Assembly: GCF_900143695.1 (NCBI RefSeq)
Contig: NZ_FRFE01000035.1
Location: 1-51,544, forward strand
Source: Desulfopila aestuarii DSM 18488
GTDB taxonomy: Bacteria > Desulfobacterota > Desulfobulbia > Desulfobulbales > Desulfocapsaceae
Length of the DNA stretch: 51,544 nt
Direction: 5' to 3'
A program made the translations under genes and the position numbers. Position 1 is the first letter of the stretch. Each line of letters begins with the position of its first letter. Positions 25,840 through 33,939 of the stretch are shown piece after piece. The notes beneath the pieces were generated by a model. That model had not been told where the DNA came from. It saw only the letters and a list, made by a program, of their open reading frames with translations, and ran no database searches.

Positions 25840-27345
25840 TCATGCCAGCCCCAAAACACCAATAGCAATAAATATTAGCAATGAGATTGCAGCGCCCAAA
25901 AATCCAAAAGTCATTTGCGTGACGGCATGGCGATAGTTGTCACACCCTGCTGCTGCGGAGCTGAGGATGGTCGCATCGGAATAGAAACAGATATGGCTAC
26001 CGAAAACACCGGCTGAGCAAACTGCGCCGACCGCCACAACCGGGTTGGCACCAATGGATATCGCAAGGGGGATGGCGATGGGTATGGCGATAGCATACAT
26101 TCCCCAGCTGAGCCCCATGATAAACTCGGTAATGCCCAATACGACAAATAATACTGCCGGAAGCATAGTCGGAGTCATGAAGGTCTTGGCCGTCTCGATA
26201 ACATAGGTCAAAAAACCTATCTTCTCATTAACATTTGCAAAAGTGAGGGCCAGGATTACCATGAGTAGTGGGAACAGCATATGCTTGATTCCCACTACAC
26301 AACAGTCAAAAAATTCCTCGGGGGTCATCGTGCCCTGGAAAATGTAAAGTACGAAGGTAAAGCCTACCGCGGTAAGTACACCCATCTGCATATCGATATC
26401 AAAGTAGATGGTGGAAGCAATGAGGACAATGATGGGGAGAAAAAAATTCAGAATTCTTGGTTTTGCCGTTATTTCAGTTTGCTGCCCCCCTTTGATGTCA
26501 ATCTTTGCCGATCCTGGAGGGGCAAGTTCGCCTGTTTCCTGTGCTCGCTTCTCCGCAGCTTTCATTGGGCCGAAGACCGGAATAATCCCGAGAATCACCA
26601 GGGGGACGATGATGGCGGCTACCCAGCCGTAGATGTTGTAGGGTATGGTCTGGATGAACATCTTCATACCTTCCCCTTCCGGCACGGCTTTGGCCTGTTC
26701 CAGGAGGCTGGCGATATATACCGCCCAGGTGGAGATAGGAATAAGCACGCATACTGGTGCTGCGGTTGAGTCGACAATGTAGGCCAGTTTTTCCCGGGAC
26801 ACCTTGTGCTTGTCGGTTATAGGCGCCATGCAAGATCCAACTGTGAGGCAGTTGAGGTAGTCGTCAATAAAAATCACTACACCGAGAATCCACGTCCACA
26901 GCAATGTGCTTTTTCTTGTTTTAGCACGTTTGGCAACCCACGCACCAAATGCCTGAGCACCTCCAGCTTTTTCAATGAGTGCGATGATGCTACCCATGAG
27001 CCCACATACGATGAATAGCCACTGAGTATCACCGTCGGTCAGTACTTCGGTCAACGTCTCATTTAACGGAGTGAAAAAAGCGGTCTTGTCAGCCATTATA
27101 AAGGCCAGGAGCGCAGCCAGTGTCAGACCTTCAAGAATACGTTTGGTGTAAAAAATGAACGCAAGCAGAAACAAAGACGGCAGCGCCGAAAAAGCACCTA
27201 ATGCTGTTTCATCGTCGGGAACGAAATAACCGACGAGTAGGAACAGACAGAAAAGACCAAAATATTCAGTTATTACTCGCTGTAAAGCCGGCTTGCCTTC
27301 CAGGCTGTTGCTAATGGAGGGACCAGCAGAAATAATAGTGCTCAT
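25840..27345 (-). CDS. NhaC-family Na+/H+ antiporter or related carrier, 501 aa
   Basis: Large inner-membrane protein with about 11-13 hydrophobic segments. NhaC-type features are 'VIFIDDYLNCLTVGSCMAPITDKHKVSREKLAYIVDSTAAPVCVLIPISTWAVYI' (positions about 163-217, the conserved D-D-Y-L-N core) and a matching second-half region 'GSHICFYSDATILSSAAAGCD'. Members exchange Na+ for H+ or organic acids and amino acids. The start ATG 27345 has GGAG. It lies 153 bases downstream of an aminotransferase on the same strand and is likely co-transcribed, which suggests a role in uptake or exchange of that enzyme's amino compound rather than pH homeostasis alone. Confidence 0.88.
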   Translation of the reverse strand: MSTIISAGPSISNSLEGKPALQRVITEYFGLFCLFLLVGYFVPDDETALGAFSALPSLFLLAFIFYTKRILEGLTLAALLAFIMADKTAFFTPLNETLTEVLTDGDTQWLFIVCGLMGSIIALIEKAGGAQAFGAWVAKRAKTRKSTLLWTWILGVVIFIDDYLNCLTVGSCMAPITDKHKVSREKLAYIVDSTAAPVCVLIPISTWAVYIASLLEQAKAVPEGEGMKMFIQTIPYNIYGWVAAIIVPLVILGIIPVFGPMKAAEKRAQETGELAPPGSAKIDIKGGQQTEITAKPRILNFFLPIIVLIASTIYFDIDMQMGVLTAVGFTFVLYIFQGTMTPEEFFDCCVVGIKHMLFPLLMVILALTFANVNEKIGFLTYVIETAKTFMTPTMLPAVLFVVLGITEFIMGLSWGMYAIAIPIAIPLAISIGANPVVAVGAVCSAGVFGSHICFYSDATILSSAAAGCDNYRHAVTQMTFGFLGAAISLLIFIAIGVLGLA

Positions 27346-27498
27346 GGGTATTCTCCGTGCATTTGTTTGATAGAATCAGTGTAAGTTTATCCTCGCTTGA
27401 GTAGTTGATTTTCCTCGGCGCTCCATTGGTTTAAGCTTTACCATGTTTGCCATGGCAGGATGTCATGTCATCCTGCATCCTGCCAAGGCGCATCAATG

Positions 27499-28899
27499 TC
27501 AGTTGTTCCTTGCAGTCTCGACAAGCTCTCGCAGACATTCTTGCCAAGTCTGGATCAGCAGATCGATGTCCTCTGCCGTGGCAACCGGAGGAACCAACAT
27601 CATGTTGTGAAACGGCGTGATCAGTATCCCGCGATTGACCAAGTATTGATGAGTGTAGTAGATGAGTTGCCAGTCAAAATGATTTTTCGCTTCCGTGCCG
27701 TTCCTGGGAAGTTGAGGCATAAATTGCAATTCACAACGGGCCCCGCTGCGGGTGACGCTCCAAGGGATACTGTACTTTTTCAAAGCAGCCTCGATCCCGT
27801 CTGAAAGTCGCTCCTGACCTGCAAACATTCGCGCAAAGGCATCTTCGGTAGCCACGTGCTGCAGCGTCGCTCGCATGGCGGCTATGGCAAAGGCATTTGC
27901 AGAAAGCGTTCCGCCGACACCCATCGGATCTGACACTCCTTTGCGACCAAAAGATCTGTTTATTTTTTCACCGACCTCACGGGTAAAACCGTATGCCGCT
28001 ACCGGTATGCCGCCGGCAATCGACTTGCCGATTGTAAGGAAATCAGGTTTCAGTCCATATGCCGCCGTATAACCTCCAGGCCCATTGGAAAATGTATGGG
28101 TTTCATCAATGATGAGGTATACCCCGTAGCGGGTACACAGTTCGCGAAGAGCCTCAAGATAACCACTTGCTGGCAGTACCATGCCACAGTTGGTCATTAC
28201 CGGTTCGGCCAGGACGCAGGCGACATCACCAGCAGCCAATTCACGATCCAGTGCTTCAATATCATTGAATTCGACAACTCGAGTCAGTGCATCCTTGGGA
28301 ATACCAGGGTTCGAATCGTAACTCGACCGTAATTCCAACTTGCCATCGGGGCCAATATGCGGGAGTGTCTCGTCCAGGCTGCCATGATAGCATTCGTTCA
28401 TGCAAAGGACCTTTGGACGACCGGTCAAGACACGACACATGCGGATGACATAGCGGTTCGCCTCTGTAGCGGTCATTGCCACCTGCCAGAGCGGCAGCCC
28501 AAACCGTTTGCCTAATTCTTGACCTACCCATAGTGCATCCTCGGTAGGCATCATGGTGGTTATTCCTTGGCGGGATTGCTTCTCAACCGCCTTTGCAGTG
28601 GCTTCAGGTGAATGCCCGAACATTGCACCGGTATCACCAAGGCAGAAATCGACATACTGGTTGCCGTCAATGTCTGTAATCCTGTTCCCAGTTGCACAGT
28701 GGACAAAAATTGGATGCGAGGTTCCCCAATCCCCCATCCATGGCATCGGAACGCCATTTAGCAGCATACCTTGCGCGTTCTGGAAGGTTTCTTTCGATTT
28801 CTTCGTTCGCTGATGAAAGAACTCTTTTTCTCTCACCATCAATCTCTCAAGCTGGTCATCAGTGACGATTCGAAATGGTGTCTTTTTGTCGGTAATCAT
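27499..28899 (-). CDS. Class III PLP aminotransferase, glutamate-1-semialdehyde-aminomutase-like, 466 aa
   Basis: Fold-type I PLP enzyme of the omega-aminotransferase/HemL branch: 'NRITDIDGNQYVDFCLGDTGAMFGHSP' (split, about residues 72-98), 'VLCMNECYHGS', 'LIIDETHTFSNGPGGYTAAYG' (PLP-ring aspartate) and the Schiff-base Lys292 in 'TIGKSIAGG'. ATG 28899 is chosen because AAGGAG is 8 bases upstream; a TTG two codons earlier is too close to it. The 'DETHT' sequence replaces the more usual DEV. HemL itself is unlikely, because the context is an antiporter and a divergent BetI-like regulator rather than tetrapyrrole genes. A catabolic transaminase for an amine or beta/omega-amino acid is more probable. 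Confidence 0.87.
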   Translation of the reverse strand: MITDKKTPFRIVTDDQLERLMVREKEFFHQRTKKSKETFQNAQGMLLNGVPMPWMGDWGTSHPIFVHCATGNRITDIDGNQYVDFCLGDTGAMFGHSPEATAKAVEKQSRQGITTMMPTEDALWVGQELGKRFGLPLWQVAMTATEANRYVIRMCRVLTGRPKVLCMNECYHGSLDETLPHIGPDGKLELRSSYDSNPGIPKDALTRVVEFNDIEALDRELAAGDVACVLAEPVMTNCGMVLPASGYLEALRELCTRYGVYLIIDETHTFSNGPGGYTAAYGLKPDFLTIGKSIAGGIPVAAYGFTREVGEKINRSFGRKGVSDPMGVGGTLSANAFAIAAMRATLQHVATEDAFARMFAGQERLSDGIEAALKKYSIPWSVTRSGARCELQFMPQLPRNGTEAKNHFDWQLIYYTHQYLVNRGILITPFHNMMLVPPVATAEDIDLLIQTWQECLRELVETARNN

Positions 28900-28938
28900 G
28901 TGCAAAACTCCTTTACTGATTTGACAACTCTTACGCTG

Positions 28939-28980
28939 ACTGAACGTATGTTCAGTGTAATGGTTTTGACTGTACGGTCA
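28939..28980. promoter_or_regulatory. TetR/BetI-type operator region between aminotransferase and regulator genes
   Basis: ACTGAACGTATGTTCAGT (28939-28956) is a dyad with perfect 7-base arms. A second, related site TGACTGTACGGTCA follows at 28967-28980, with TTCAGT directly after it. Two tandem similar dyads in the 146-base divergent space fit the habit of BetI-like regulators to control themselves and the neighbouring catabolic genes. Confidence 0.6.
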
Positions 28981-29045
28981 TTCAGTAGTATTGTCAATAG
29001 ACAAGTTATCTCACTATTTTCTCCAGTAACTCAAACTCATCAGAA

Positions 29046-29684
29046 ATGACTTTTATAATGTATGCTGAACCATTGACACGCCATGAACAAAAGCAGCAGA
29101 CGCGACAGAAGCTGTTGGACGCGACAATTGAAATTATTGCCAATGAGGGATTCGAAGGTGTAACCTTGGCCAAGGTTGCCGAAAGAACAGGCCTATCAAG
29201 AGGGATATGTAATTTCCATTTTCGCACAAAAGATCAGCTCCTGATAGAGGCCTTTCAGGTTCTCTATCAGGAGTATGAACAGGCATGGAAGTCAGCTATT
29301 GGTGATGAGTCTCTTGCACCGGAGCTGCGGCTGAAAAATCTTATTATTACATTATTGACGCCACCGATCGCCGATAAAGAGAAGATAGCTGTTTGGCTTG
29401 CATTCTGGGGCGTGACCCCACATCGCAGGACGTATATCAATATATGCACTGCCGGAGATTGCCTTTACGAGGAAGCGATCGAAAGTATCCTGATCCTTCT
29501 TTCCGGAGGAAAAGAAGAGGTCAATGGTATGAGTCTCAGAACCATAGCTGTGTCCCTGACAGCAATGATTGATGGATCGTGCCTTCAGTATCTTATTGCT
29601 TCGGGGCGTTTTTCTCCCGATGACGCCATTAAGGCCTGCTTTTCATTTTTAGGTGTTTTTTTTCCTCAATTTCGAATGGATTAA
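29046..29684 (+). CDS. TetR-family regulator, BetI-like, 212 aa
   Basis: Helix-turn-helix at about residues 14-58 ('RQKLLDATIEIIANEGFEGVTLAKVAERTGLSRGICNFHFRTKDQLL'), with the 'FHF' helix typical of the BetI branch, and a helical ligand-binding C-terminal domain. No ribosome site stands before ATG 29046 or the alternative ATG 29058, so translation may be weak or leaderless. It is divergent from the aminotransferase and two dyads lie between, so it should repress that gene and itself. The inducer is unknown. Confidence 0.88.
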   Translation: MTFIMYAEPLTRHEQKQQTRQKLLDATIEIIANEGFEGVTLAKVAERTGLSRGICNFHFRTKDQLLIEAFQVLYQEYEQAWKSAIGDESLAPELRLKNLIITLLTPPIADKEKIAVWLAFWGVTPHRRTYINICTAGDCLYEEAIESILILLSGGKEEVNGMSLRTIAVSLTAMIDGSCLQYLIASGRFSPDDAIKACFSFLGVFFPQFRMD

Positions 29685-29720
29685 TCGATCAAAAAAGATG
29701 GGAGGGGTGGATACAGTATT

Positions 29721-29748
29721 TTGACAAGAAAGAGAGGGGGCATACTAT
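29721..29748 (+). promoter_or_regulatory. Promoter candidate for rsgA
   Basis: TTGACA (29721-29726), a 16-base spacer, then TACTAT (29743-29748). If used, the rsgA message carries an untranslated leader of about 420 bases. Confidence 0.4.
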
Positions 29749-29883
29749 GGCAATATTTAACACAACAATTGCAACTCATATTCACCCTCTTTCTGACCAT
29801 CGCTATTTCAGAATCTTCCTGTTGACAAACTAGCCGTTTCTGTGTACACGTTTTCTCGTAATTCAATTCATTTAGGAGGTTTT

Positions 29884-29940
29884 ATGTTCACCAATTCAAT
29901 TGATCTTGTGCTGTACGTTACCGGGAAAACCGCAGCGTAA
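29884..29940 (+). CDS. Possible 18-residue leader peptide or gene stub
   Basis: ATG 29884 preceded by a perfect AGGAGG (29874-29879) with a short 4-base gap, ending at TAA 29938-29940. The peptide is MFTNSIDLVLYVTGKTAA. The excellent ribosome site with almost no gene behind it suggests either a leader peptide or the start of a gene that has been deleted. No family can be assigned. Confidence 0.25.
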   Translation: MFTNSIDLVLYVTGKTAA

Positions 29941-30179
29941 CCAGACAGACGATTGATACCACATCGGCAGCGGTACATTCGGATATCATTCCGGAGCAAT
30001 GCCAGCTGTTCTTCCTTTTTGGTTCCGTCGAACCTCTGCAGTATTGTTGTGTCCTTTTTTCCGGTAACTGTTTTCGGTATTTATTTTCACGCCTGAAGAG
30101 CTTTCGGCTTCGGTATTTCCATATGCCGTATATTCGACCTGCTCTCGGCTGCGTTAATAACACAACAGGGGAAATAACA

Positions 30180-31301
30180 ATGCAAAACACACATAACCAC
30201 AATATTTTACGTGAAAAAAACTTCTCGTCCGGACTGGCAAAGCTGGGATGGTCGCCATTCTTTCAAGACCAATACGAAAATTCAGCTGCCGATTCCGTCC
30301 CTGCAAGGGTAGTCGGGGTACACAGGCACGTTTTTTCAGTAATGCAAGGAGAAGAAGTATTCCACGTTTCGCTGGCCGGTCGGCTGTATAACCAGGCAAC
30401 CAGGATATATCCGGTTGTTGGCGACTGGGTGCTTGTGAACGAGCAGGTTATTACCAGCATTTTTACACGAAATAATCTTTTGTCCAGAAAGACAGCAGGA
30501 GGCAGATCTGGCCGGAATGCTGAAGTAAATGAAGAACAGGGAATAGCAGCCAACCTTGATTTTGCCTTTATCGTCTGCGGCCTTGATAGGGATTACAACC
30601 CTGCGAGGATCGAACGATACCTCACGCTTACCTATCATTGCGGTATTGAGCCGATCATTTTGCTCAGCAAATCAGACCTGCAGCAAAATCCAGAGCAATT
30701 TGTCTGCGAGGTGGAGGCCATCGCTCCTGGCGTACCGGTTTACCCCCTTTCACTATATGACACTGAGGCGGTTCTGCGTGTTGCGACACTGCTCTATCCA
30801 CATCGGACGGCTGCTCTAATCGGTTCATCGGGTGCTGGCAAATCCACCCTGATCAATCAACTTGCCGGGAAAAACATCAGACACACCCAGGCGGTCGGGG
30901 AAAGGGTCGGCAAAGGCCGGCATACAACAACAAGCCGTGACCTGTTTCTTCTGCCCGGGGGCGGAATGGTAATTGATAATCCGGGCATCAGGGAAATTGG
31001 CTTATCTCGGCAAGTAGCTGAAAGCATGAGCGCATTTCCTGATATTGAGGCGTTGGCCGGACAATGCAGATTCAGCAATTGTACGCACACCTGCGAGCCT
31101 GGATGTCGGGTGCTTGAAGCGATAGCCTCAGGAGAAATATCGTCCAGACGGTTAAACAATTATATCAAGCTGAACAATGAGCTTGACTACACCCGCGAGC
31201 GTCAAAACAAAAGCGCTGACAGAGTTGAAAAAGAACGGTGGCAGCATATTTCAAAAAAGGTGAAAGATTTGAAAAACAGGAGAAATCAACAATGGAAATA
31301 A
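30180..31301 (+). CDS. rsgA: Ribosome small-subunit-dependent GTPase RsgA, 373 aa
   Basis: Late 30S maturation GTPase acting in the cytosol. ATG 30180 with AGGGGAAA is preferred to the open extension to 30123. An N-terminal OB-fold domain (about 20-110) precedes a circularly permuted GTPase domain: the G4-type 'LLSKSD' comes before G1 'IGSSGAGKSTLIN' and G3 'DNPGIREIG'. A C-terminal zinc knuckle follows, 'CRFSNCTHTCEPGC'. All key motifs are intact. The last 10 bases overlap the acetyltransferase start. It may be a second copy or the only copy in the genome; this cannot be told here. Confidence 0.94.
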   Translation: MQNTHNHNILREKNFSSGLAKLGWSPFFQDQYENSAADSVPARVVGVHRHVFSVMQGEEVFHVSLAGRLYNQATRIYPVVGDWVLVNEQVITSIFTRNNLLSRKTAGGRSGRNAEVNEEQGIAANLDFAFIVCGLDRDYNPARIERYLTLTYHCGIEPIILLSKSDLQQNPEQFVCEVEAIAPGVPVYPLSLYDTEAVLRVATLLYPHRTAALIGSSGAGKSTLINQLAGKNIRHTQAVGERVGKGRHTTTSRDLFLLPGGGMVIDNPGIREIGLSRQVAESMSAFPDIEALAGQCRFSNCTHTCEPGCRVLEAIASGEISSRRLNNYIKLNNELDYTRERQNKSADRVEKERWQHISKKVKDLKNRRNQQWK

Positions 31302-31849
31302 TGTTTGCAAAACCAACACACAATCAAGACCTGCAGCATCTGCACCAGCAGGCTTTCGGTAGAGCTAACAGTAAGGAGAAGGGGGTAGTTATAGGTGAGC
31401 TTGTAAAAAGTTTGCTGGCAGATCCAACCGCCGCACCGCGCCACTCAATGATCGCTGTTCTGCAGGACATCGTGGTAGGACATGTGTTGTTTACCAGGGT
31501 GCATATTGAAGGGGTTGCAAGCAATATCGCAGCTCAAATCCTTGCACCTCTTGCCGTGCATCCAGATTACCAGGCGAAGGGTATTGGTGGAAAATTGATT
31601 ATGGTTGGTCTGGATGAGCTTCGAAAATCAAAAACACAACTCGTTTTTGTCTTGGGACATCCCGGCTATTACCCTCGCTACGGCTTTACTCCGGCTGGCG
31701 TTTGTGGGTTTGAAGCTCCCTACCCAATTCCAGTGGAACATGCATCAGCCTGGATGGTGCAGGAACTCGTGCCTGGTATTATCGGCACCATAAAAGGAAA
31801 AATCCGATGCGCCAAAACATTGCACCATCCTGAACACTGGCGGGAATAG
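31292..31849 (+). CDS. GNAT-family N-acetyltransferase (YhbS-like), 185 aa
   Basis: ATG 31292 has AGGAG 8 bases upstream and overlaps the rsgA end by 10 bases, so the two are translationally coupled. GNAT core: 'IVGHVLFTRVHIEG' (beta strand), 'ILAPLAVHPDYQAKGIGGKLIMVGLDELRKS' (positions about 87-117, the acetyl-CoA loop Q/R-x-x-G-x-G/A is QAKGIG) and 'LVFVLGHPGYYPRYGFTPAG'. The last stretch is characteristic of YhbS-like proteins. The acceptor substrate is unknown; pairing with a ribosome assembly GTPase may be chance. Confidence 0.88.
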   Translation: MEIMFAKPTHNQDLQHLHQQAFGRANSKEKGVVIGELVKSLLADPTAAPRHSMIAVLQDIVVGHVLFTRVHIEGVASNIAAQILAPLAVHPDYQAKGIGGKLIMVGLDELRKSKTQLVFVLGHPGYYPRYGFTPAGVCGFEAPYPIPVEHASAWMVQELVPGIIGTIKGKIRCAKTLHHPEHWRE

Positions 31850-32166
31850 GGGAGTGGGCAAACTGCTCAGGGATTACACCTGAGCAGTTTACCGTAAAGG
31901 ATAGAATGGCTACGGTGAGCATTGGCTATATTAAATTGCCACAACTATTAATTGATGAACATTATTCTGGTTTATTCCATTTAACGAATGCTTCCCTGCT
32001 GTATTGATAATGGGCATAAGCGAAGAAGGCCGTTCTCTTTAGTGCCATATCTTCGATGTGGCACTACTTAACAAAGGAAAAGCGCAACTGGTTGAATATC
32101 TTTTGGAAGAGAAAATGGGAGGCTCGATTGGTACTCGCGTTTTTTCAACCCACCTTGCTAATATTA
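31850..32166. other. Spacer between convergent genes
   Basis: 317 bases. It begins with a stem-loop (31860-31890) and then shows no motif or supported frame. A plus-strand frame at 32056-32334 overlaps the LacI gene on the other strand and looks like chance. Confidence 0.45.
31860..31890 (+). terminator. Stem-loop after the rsgA-GNAT pair
   Basis: AAACTGCTCAGG / CCTGAGCAGTTT (31860-31871 and 31879-31890), perfect 12-base stem with a 7-base loop. The base of the stem is A/T rich but no longer T-run follows. Probable transcript end. Confidence 0.6.
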
Positions 32167-33168
32167 TCAATGTTTTTTGCAGCCGCAAGATTGACGAATG
32201 ATCAGTTTTGTATTGAGGACCACTTCGCGATTGGAGCGTGCAGGGTCTTGAATTCTTTTAATGAGCATCTCGGCGGCAGTGTGACCAATTTCATACGTGG
32301 GTTGCTCAATTACTGTGAGTGCTGGTTCTACTAGTTTGGCCCAGGTTGTATCGTCGAAGCTTGCGAGCGCTATGTCATCTGGAATTGCCATCTGGCTCTC
32401 ACGTATGGCAAGAAGTACACCAGATGCCAGTAGGCTGTTACTGGTAACGATGGCGTTTGGCCGCTCCTTTGCCTGCAGCAGTTTCATGGCTGTATTGAAC
32501 CCGTCTTCCTCTCTGGCATTTGTATATTTAATGAAGTCATTTATGGGGGGTATGTTGTGATCCTTTAATGCTCGCATGAAGCCTTCACGCCGATCATGTC
32601 CGGTGGTGCTTCCGATTCCAAAAATTCCTGCTATCCGTTTGTAGCCATGCCCTAGAAGGTGGCTAGTGATAGTATATGCTGACTTCACATTATCAATGAC
32701 AACATTGTCAACATCCAACTTACTCACATGCCTGTCAATAATGACCATGGGCATTTCCAGGAATGAACTATCTGTCAGATTTTCTATAGCTTGCCGGGTG
32801 GGGGAGAAAATGACACCTGCAACATTTTCATCACGAAGAAGATTCAGACAAATCTTCTCTTTTTCTGGATTTTCGTCAGTATTGCAGAGCAACACGCTAT
32901 ATCCCTGTTCTTGTGCAACATCTTCGACGGCCCTACTGACACTCTGGAAAAACGGGTTTTCGATATCAGAAATTATCAACGCGATAATTTTCGAACTATT
33001 TGATCGAAGATTTTGAGCGGCACGGTTGGGTCGATAACCAAGTGATTGAACTACTTCCATCACACGTTTGTGAACTTCTGCCCGCACCCGGGGTTTATTT
33101 GACAAGACCCTGGAAACCGTAGCTGTCGAAACGCCAGCTGCCTCAGCAACGTCTTTGATATTAACCAT
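32167..33168 (-). CDS. LacI-family transcriptional repressor, 333 aa
   Basis: Helix-turn-helix 'NIKDVAEAAGVSTATVSRVLSNKPRV' with hinge 'GYRPNRAAQNLRSN' (residues 1-60), then a periplasmic-binding-like effector domain ('IALIISDIENPFFQSV', 'PMVIIDRHVS', 'IALASFDDTTWAKLVEPALTVIEQP'). Divergent from the hexitol PTS operon. Three copies of a GTAAACGTTTAC-type operator lie in the intergenic region, one next to its own start, indicating autoregulation plus control of the operon. The effector is probably a sugar phosphate from the pathway, such as a hexitol phosphate or fructose phosphate (inference). Confidence 0.93.
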   Translation of the reverse strand: MVNIKDVAEAAGVSTATVSRVLSNKPRVRAEVHKRVMEVVQSLGYRPNRAAQNLRSNSSKIIALIISDIENPFFQSVSRAVEDVAQEQGYSVLLCNTDENPEKEKICLNLLRDENVAGVIFSPTRQAIENLTDSSFLEMPMVIIDRHVSKLDVDNVVIDNVKSAYTITSHLLGHGYKRIAGIFGIGSTTGHDRREGFMRALKDHNIPPINDFIKYTNAREEDGFNTAMKLLQAKERPNAIVTSNSLLASGVLLAIRESQMAIPDDIALASFDDTTWAKLVEPALTVIEQPTYEIGHTAAEMLIKRIQDPARSNREVVLNTKLIIRQSCGCKKH

Positions 33169-33215
33169 TTAAATCGCATTCTCCTTGTTGGATGATTAGC
33201 AATACCTTTATATCT

Positions 33216-33227
33216 GTAAACGTTTAC
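33216..33227. promoter_or_regulatory. LacI-type operator O1, before the repressor gene
   Basis: Perfect palindrome GTAAACGTTTAC, 48 bases before the repressor start. A minus-strand -35 box TTGACA lies at 33241-33236, so a repressor bound here would cover the promoter of its own gene. Confidence 0.75.
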
Positions 33228-33501
33228 TCTTTTCTTGTCAAACCGTTTCCAGCCTAGCAATTGAGAATTGCGTTGAGGATTTATCCTTCTACCCTTTTCT
33301 TGAGGGCGTCCTCTTTGAGCATGCGTACATTGTGAAGGTGCCAAGCACGCAAACTGTGAAAAAGTGAAATCGAATTTGCTCCTATTACGACAAAAAGAAT
33401 GTCACGTCAAATGATTGATTAATGAGAGTCCATGGCGTGCTGGCGGTGCGCAGTGTGCCTACGGTCTCTGGGGTGTACTATTTACTCCGACTATGTATAA
33501 T

Positions 33502-33513
33502 GAAAACGTTTAC
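33502..33513. promoter_or_regulatory. LacI-type operator O2, imperfect, mid-region
   Basis: GAAAACGTTTAC, one change from the perfect 12-base palindrome. It is placed 286 bases from O1 and 176 bases from O3, suitable as an auxiliary looping site. Confidence 0.55.
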
Positions 33514-33664
33514 CATTGCTTTGCAGGTGGATTGCAGATGTGTAGGCATTGTAGAAAAAGATTGGTATGTTTTTTAACTGCCTATCAGTGCGTTCAAAAC
33601 ATTGATTTTAAAAGGCAACGAAAGAAAAGCGTCAAGGCCTTAAAGTCTGGCAAGAAAAAAAGCG

Positions 33665-33693
33665 TTGACAGCTATACATGTAAACGTTTACAT
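33665..33693 (+). promoter_or_regulatory. PTS operon promoter with operator O3
   Basis: TTGACA (33665-33670), 17-base spacer, TTACAT (33688-33693). The perfect 16-base palindrome ATGTAAACGTTTACAT (33678-33693) covers the spacer and -10 box. This is a textbook repressor-blocked promoter and the strongest of the three operators. Confidence 0.75.
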
Positions 33694-33813
33694 TTTATTT
33701 AAGTTTAGACTTTCTTGAGTTTTTACATGAAGGGGCCAGTCTCAATTACCCTATTGGGCGAATGGCGCTTGGCCAGTTAGCACTAACCTATCTATTGTGA
33801 GGAGAAAACCAAA

Positions 33814-33891
33814 ATGAAAGAGAACATTCAACGGCTAGGTGGTTTCGTAGCTGGCGCGATTACCCCGAACATTGGTGCTCTTATCGCCTAA
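33814..33891 (+). pseudogene. Truncated EIIC-like reading frame, 25 codons, in the PTS leader
   Basis: ATG 33814 follows GTGAGGAG, 8 bases upstream. The 25-codon peptide contains 'RLGGFVAGAITPNIGALIA', matching the N-terminal motif of the intact EIIC that starts 126 bases later ('FGRFLSGMVMPNIGAFIAW'). At the place of the conserved Trp codon (TGG) it has TAA, and 'GLI' follows in the same frame before another stop at 33922-33924. It is therefore either the stub of a duplicated and mostly deleted mtlA-like gene, or a retained leader frame. The good ribosome site argues that it is still translated. Confidence 0.7.
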
Positions 33892-33939
33892 GGTTTGATT
33901 ATGCATTATTTAATAACCATGTAACTTGGAGGTCTATTT

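Larger units (their letters stand above)
29685..30179. other. Long leader region upstream of rsgA
   Basis: 495 bases with a promoter candidate (29721-29748) and two very short frames with ribosome sites: 29747-29833 (28 codons, after GAGGGGG) and 29884-29940 (18 codons, after a perfect AGGAGG). Neither peptide is recognisable. Beyond 29940 the sequence is free of frames longer than about 30 codons in the plus sense. Confidence 0.4.
33169..33939. other. 771-base control region of the PTS operon
   Basis: Contains three LacI-type operators (33216, 33502, 33678), the operon promoter, and a short EIIC-like reading frame (33814-33891). A plus-strand frame at 33415-33702 runs across the operators and looks like chance. 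The part 33240-33490 shows nothing else I can name. Confidence 0.6.

Noticed and set aside
33415-33702. 95-codon plus-strand frame in the PTS control region
   Set aside because: It runs through the promoter and two operators and its translation looks random (many Cys and Lys).
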